This document shows positions 61,869 through 64,000 of a stretch of DNA of 64,000 nucleotides, in pieces. Made by a program: the position numbers and the translations under genes. Origin of the DNA: Alphaproteobacteria bacterium LSUCC0719 (GTDB lineage Bacteria; Pseudomonadota; Alphaproteobacteria; Puniceispirillales; Puniceispirillaceae); NCBI GenBank assembly GCA_040839025.1, contig JBFPJN010000001.1, positions 868,001 to 932,000 on the forward strand, in the 5' to 3' direction. The stretch's first letter is position 1; each line of letters starts with the position of its first letter. The notes beneath the pieces were generated by a model. The model ran no database searches, was not told where the DNA came from, and worked only from the letters and a program-made list of their open reading frames with translations.

Positions 61869-63428
61869 TTACTCCCACTCAATCGTCCCCGGCGGCTTTG
61901 ATGTCACGTCATAGACCACGCGGTTGACTCCCTTGACCTCGTTCACGATGCGGGTCGCGGTGCGGGCCAGGAAGTCATGGCTGAACGGATAGCTGTCGGC
62001 GGTCATGCCGTCGCTGGAGGTCACGGCGCGCAGCGCGCAGACATATTCATAGGATCTGGCATCCCCCATCACCCCGACGGTGCGCACCGGCAGCAGCACC
62101 GCAAAAGCCTGCCAGATCTCGTCATACAGACCGGCCTTGCGGATCTCGTCTAGATAGACCAGATCGGCGGCGCGCAGAATATCCAGCTTCTCAGCGGTGA
62201 TCTCGCCCGGCACGCGGATGGCCAGACCCGGCCCCGGAAACGGATGCCGCCCGACAAGCGTTTCAGGCAGACCAAGTTCGCGTCCGAGTTCGCGCACCTC
62301 GTCCTTGAACAGCTCGCGCAGCGGTTCGACCAACTCAAGCTTCATATGCTCCGGCAGCCCGCCGACATTATGGTGCGACTTGATGGTAACGGCATCACCG
62401 CCGGCGGCCGAAATGCTCTCGATAACGTCGGGATACAGCGTTCCCTGAGCCAGGAACCCGGCGCCCTCGATGCGGCTCGCCTCTTCCTCGAACACCTCGA
62501 TGAAACTGGCGCCGATGATCTTTCGCTTGGCCTCGGGGTCGGACACACCGTCAAGTCGGCCAAGAAACAGATCGGCGACATCACGATGGATCAGCGGAAT
62601 ATTGTAGTGGCCGCCGAACAGCGCCACCACCTCTTCCGCTTCGCCGGCGCGCAACAATCCGTGATCGACAAAGACACATGTCAGCTGATCGCCGATCGCC
62701 TCATGGATCAGCACCGCCGCAACCGAGGAATCCACCCCGCCGGACAGCCCGCAGATCACCCTGCCATCACCGACCTGTGCGCGGATCGCCTCGATGGCGC
62801 GGGCACGATAGGCCGTCATCGACCAGCTTCCCGAACAGCCGCACACGCCAAGCGCAAAACGCGACAGCAGCGCCGCGCCGTCCTCGGTATGCACGACTTC
62901 GGGATGAAACTGCACGCCATAGAGACGGCGATCATCATCCGCCACCGCGGCATAGGGGGCCCCCTCGGACGTCGCAACAACACGAAAGCCCGGCGGCAGG
63001 GCGGCAACATGGTCACCATGACTCATCCAGACGGTGCGCGCCGCGCCGGCCGGCCACAACCCGTCAAACAGCTGGCAATCGTCGGAAATGGTCAGCGTGG
63101 CACGTCCAAATTCGCGGCTTGTGCCGGGTTCAACCCTGCCGCCAAGCTGCTGGCACATTGTCTGCTGACCATAGCAGATGCCAAGCACCGGAACGCCAAG
63201 GTCAAACACCGTCTGCGGGGCGCGCGGCGTATCCGCCATCGCCACCGAATTCGGACCACCGGACAGGATGATGCCGCGCGGCGCGGCGGCGGTAATCCGG
63301 GCCGGATCAACCGTACAGGGCAGAATTTCGGTATAGACACCGGCCTCGCGAAGGCGACGCGCAATCAGCTGGGTCACCTGCGAGCCAAAATCGATAATCA
63401 GCACGCTGTCATTCACCGGATCATTCAT
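61869..63428 (-). CDS. guaA: GMP synthase (glutamine-hydrolysing)
   Basis: 519 residues. The glutaminase domain shows the nucleophile in [10 protein letters not shown] and the triad [14 protein letters not shown]. The ATP-pyrophosphatase P-loop is [13 protein letters not shown], followed by the dimerisation domain ending in [14 protein letters not shown]. It makes GMP from XMP. Its last codons are the target of the adjacent integrated element and remain intact (stop TAA). Confidence 0.97.
   Translation of the reverse strand: MNDPVNDSVLIIDFGSQVTQLIARRLREAGVYTEILPCTVDPARITAAAPRGIILSGGPNSVAMADTPRAPQTVFDLGVPVLGICYGQQTMCQQLGGRVEPGTSREFGRATLTISDDCQLFDGLWPAGAARTVWMSHGDHVAALPPGFRVVATSEGAPYAAVADDDRRLYGVQFHPEVVHTEDGAALLSRFALGVCGCSGSWSMTAYRARAIEAIRAQVGDGRVICGLSGGVDSSVAAVLIHEAIGDQLTCVFVDHGLLRAGEAEEVVALFGGHYNIPLIHRDVADLFLGRLDGVSDPEAKRKIIGASFIEVFEEEASRIEGAGFLAQGTLYPDVIESISAAGGDAVTIKSHHNVGGLPEHMKLELVEPLRELFKDEVRELGRELGLPETLVGRHPFPGPGLAIRVPGEITAEKLDILRAADLVYLDEIRKAGLYDEIWQAFAVLLPVRTVGVMGDARSYEYVCALRAVTSSDGMTADSYPFSHDFLARTATRIVNEVKGVNRVVYDVTSKPPGTIEWE
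61871..61883. repeat. Right attachment site (attR core, within guaA end)
   Basis: ACTCCCACTCAAT, identical to 56730-56742, covering the guaA codons for Ile-Glu-Trp-Glu and the last stop base. Here the stop is TAA, supplied by the element, while the left copy reads TGA. Confidence 0.85.
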
Positions 63429-63500
63429 GGGCCTGTCCTGTCGTTGATCAGATTTTCATTCATCAGATTTGGAGCCGCCGGCACCCTTGCACGCCGGTCA

Positions 63501-64000
63501 TTATCGCCGCTTTGCCTGCAATACGGCCAGAAAGAATCCATCGGTCCCGTCACGCCCCGGCAACAGCCGCAACATCCCGTCATTCACCGGCGGACAGGCA
63601 TCATCACCGATCACATCCTGCCAGATTGCCGGAATATCGGCCATTTCCAGCTCGGGCGCCTCGGCAAGAAGCCGTTCGATCTGCGCCTCGCCCTCGCTGC
63701 GGAACAGCGAGCAGGTGATATAGACAATCCGTCCTCCCGGGGCCACCATGGCCCGCCCCCGGTCAAGAAGCGCCGCCTGTTCGCGATGAAGTGCGGCCAG
63801 ACCGTCAGCATCGCACCGCCATCTGGCGTCGACAGCGCGCCGCCAGGTGCCGGACCCGCTGCAGGGGGCGTCGATGACAACCCGGTCGAACTTGCCGCGA
63901 TACCGTTTCGTGCCCCAGTCGGCAGGCACCGTCACCCGCTCGATATTGTGGATCCCAGCCCGCCTGATCCGCGCCCCACCGCGCTCAAGCCGCACAGGAT
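63501..64000 (-). CDS. RsmB-type 16S rRNA m5C methyltransferase (partial, C-terminus)
   Basis: The C-terminal 165 residues or so are in the window; the gene runs off the right edge. Seen: RVVIDAPCSGSGTWRRAVDARWR with the motif IV Pro-Cys, then MVAPGGRIVYITCSLFRSEGEAQI with the catalytic TCS cysteine. This is the NOL1/NOP2/Sun family; RsmB (Fmu) and other m5C enzymes cannot be separated from this fragment. Lies 72 bases upstream of guaA in the same direction. Confidence 0.85.
   Translation of the reverse strand, partial: PVRLERGGARIRRAGIHNIERVTVPADWGTKRYRGKFDRVVIDAPCSGSGTWRRAVDARWRCDADGLAALHREQAALLDRGRAMVAPGGRIVYITCSLFRSEGEAQIERLLAEAPELEMADIPAIWQDVIGDDACPPVNDGMLRLLPGRDGTDGFFLAVLQAKRR

Larger units (their letters stand above)
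56730..61883. mobile_element. Integrated 5.1-kb AT-rich element at the 3' end of guaA
   Basis: A 13-bp direct repeat ACTCCCACTCAAT marks both ends. Between them base composition drops sharply compared with the flanks. Genes in order: serine recombinase, HUH Rep, small frames, GNAT, two small proteins, a structured non-coding segment, VOC protein, tyrosine integrase. The guaA 3' end is a known insertion hot spot for genomic islands. No capsid, terminase, relaxase of the MOB type, or partition gene is visible. Confidence 0.88.

Noticed and set aside
56730-61883. Island as a complete prophage
   Set aside because: No capsid, portal, terminase, tail or lysis gene is visible in the 5.1 kb.

Overview
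The window is a chromosomal stretch of a GC-rich alphaproteobacterium. Support comes from small conserved alphaproteobacterial families (DUF2794, DUF3126, DUF1737), the order der - bamB - yfgM-like TPR gene, and many gene sets for uptake and breakdown of small organic acids and sulfonates. A free-living marine heterotroph (for example a SAR116-like lineage) would fit, but the sequence alone does not prove this.

Layout. 1-2078 (minus): a taurine/sulfonate-type ABC transporter; the permease runs off the left edge. 2411-6796 (plus): a DUF1737 gene overlapping metZ, then a denD-like SDR, a cuyA-like sulfo-lyase and a beta-hydroxyacid dehydrogenase. 6834-8463 is a less GC-rich block: an Lrp/AsnC regulator divergent from a YqcI/YcgG gene and a cupin. 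8513-12758 (plus): APC permease, small membrane protein, FKBP-rhodanese fusion and glpD. 12853-15751 (minus): DUF3108, a SUMF1-domain protein without the catalytic cysteines, and a class V aminotransferase-fold enzyme. 15947-19543 (minus) is a solitary, very large flagellar hook gene (flgE-like) behind a sigma-54-type promoter, interrupted at codon 47 by an in-frame TAG.

20095-41921 is a large catabolic region. On the plus strand lie a shikimate dehydrogenase homologue, a beta-hydroxyacid dehydrogenase and a TIM-barrel isomerase. Convergent to them is a long minus-strand run: fatty-acid-desaturase-like gene, LacI regulator, FAH-fold hydratase, type II dehydroquinase, PanE-like reductase, SDR, acyl-CoA dehydrogenase, CoA-transferase, Gfo/Idh oxidoreductase, MaoC hydratase, SDR, TIM-barrel isomerase, a complete Liv-type ABC transporter, enoyl-CoA hydratase and a two-domain 3-dehydroshikimate dehydratase. 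Together they suggest uptake and degradation of quinate/shikimate-like or related cyclic or branched acids. Two near-identical operator-like motifs (39685 and 42030) tie the region together.

42214-45915 is a fused hydantoinase A/B (5-oxoprolinase-type) gene, followed by what looks like a truncated start of uxaC, a decayed gene fragment and a tRNA-Val(GAC). Then come an N-formylglutamate amidohydrolase-family gene, der, bamB, a YfgM-like gene, DUF2794, a zinc-ribbon-like protein, DUF3126, LysE, VOC, a putative secreted metallopeptidase, a cupin and a secreted FG-GAP/VCBS-repeat protein.

The clearest mobile unit is an AT-rich island of about 5.1 kb (56730-61883) inserted at the 3' end of guaA. 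A 13-bp direct repeat bounds it, and both copies keep the reading Ile-Glu-Trp-Glu-stop. Clusters of the octamer TTTGAAAC lie just inside each end (likely integrase arm sites). The island has no recognisable capsid or packaging gene. It encodes a tyrosine integrase, a serine recombinase, an HUH-type rolling-circle Rep, a GNAT acetyltransferase, several tiny proteins, a VOC protein and a highly structured non-coding segment. This looks like an integrated small rolling-circle replicon or phage-satellite-like element and is the best candidate for an undescribed system here. guaA and the 3' part of an RsmB-type rRNA methyltransferase gene close the window.
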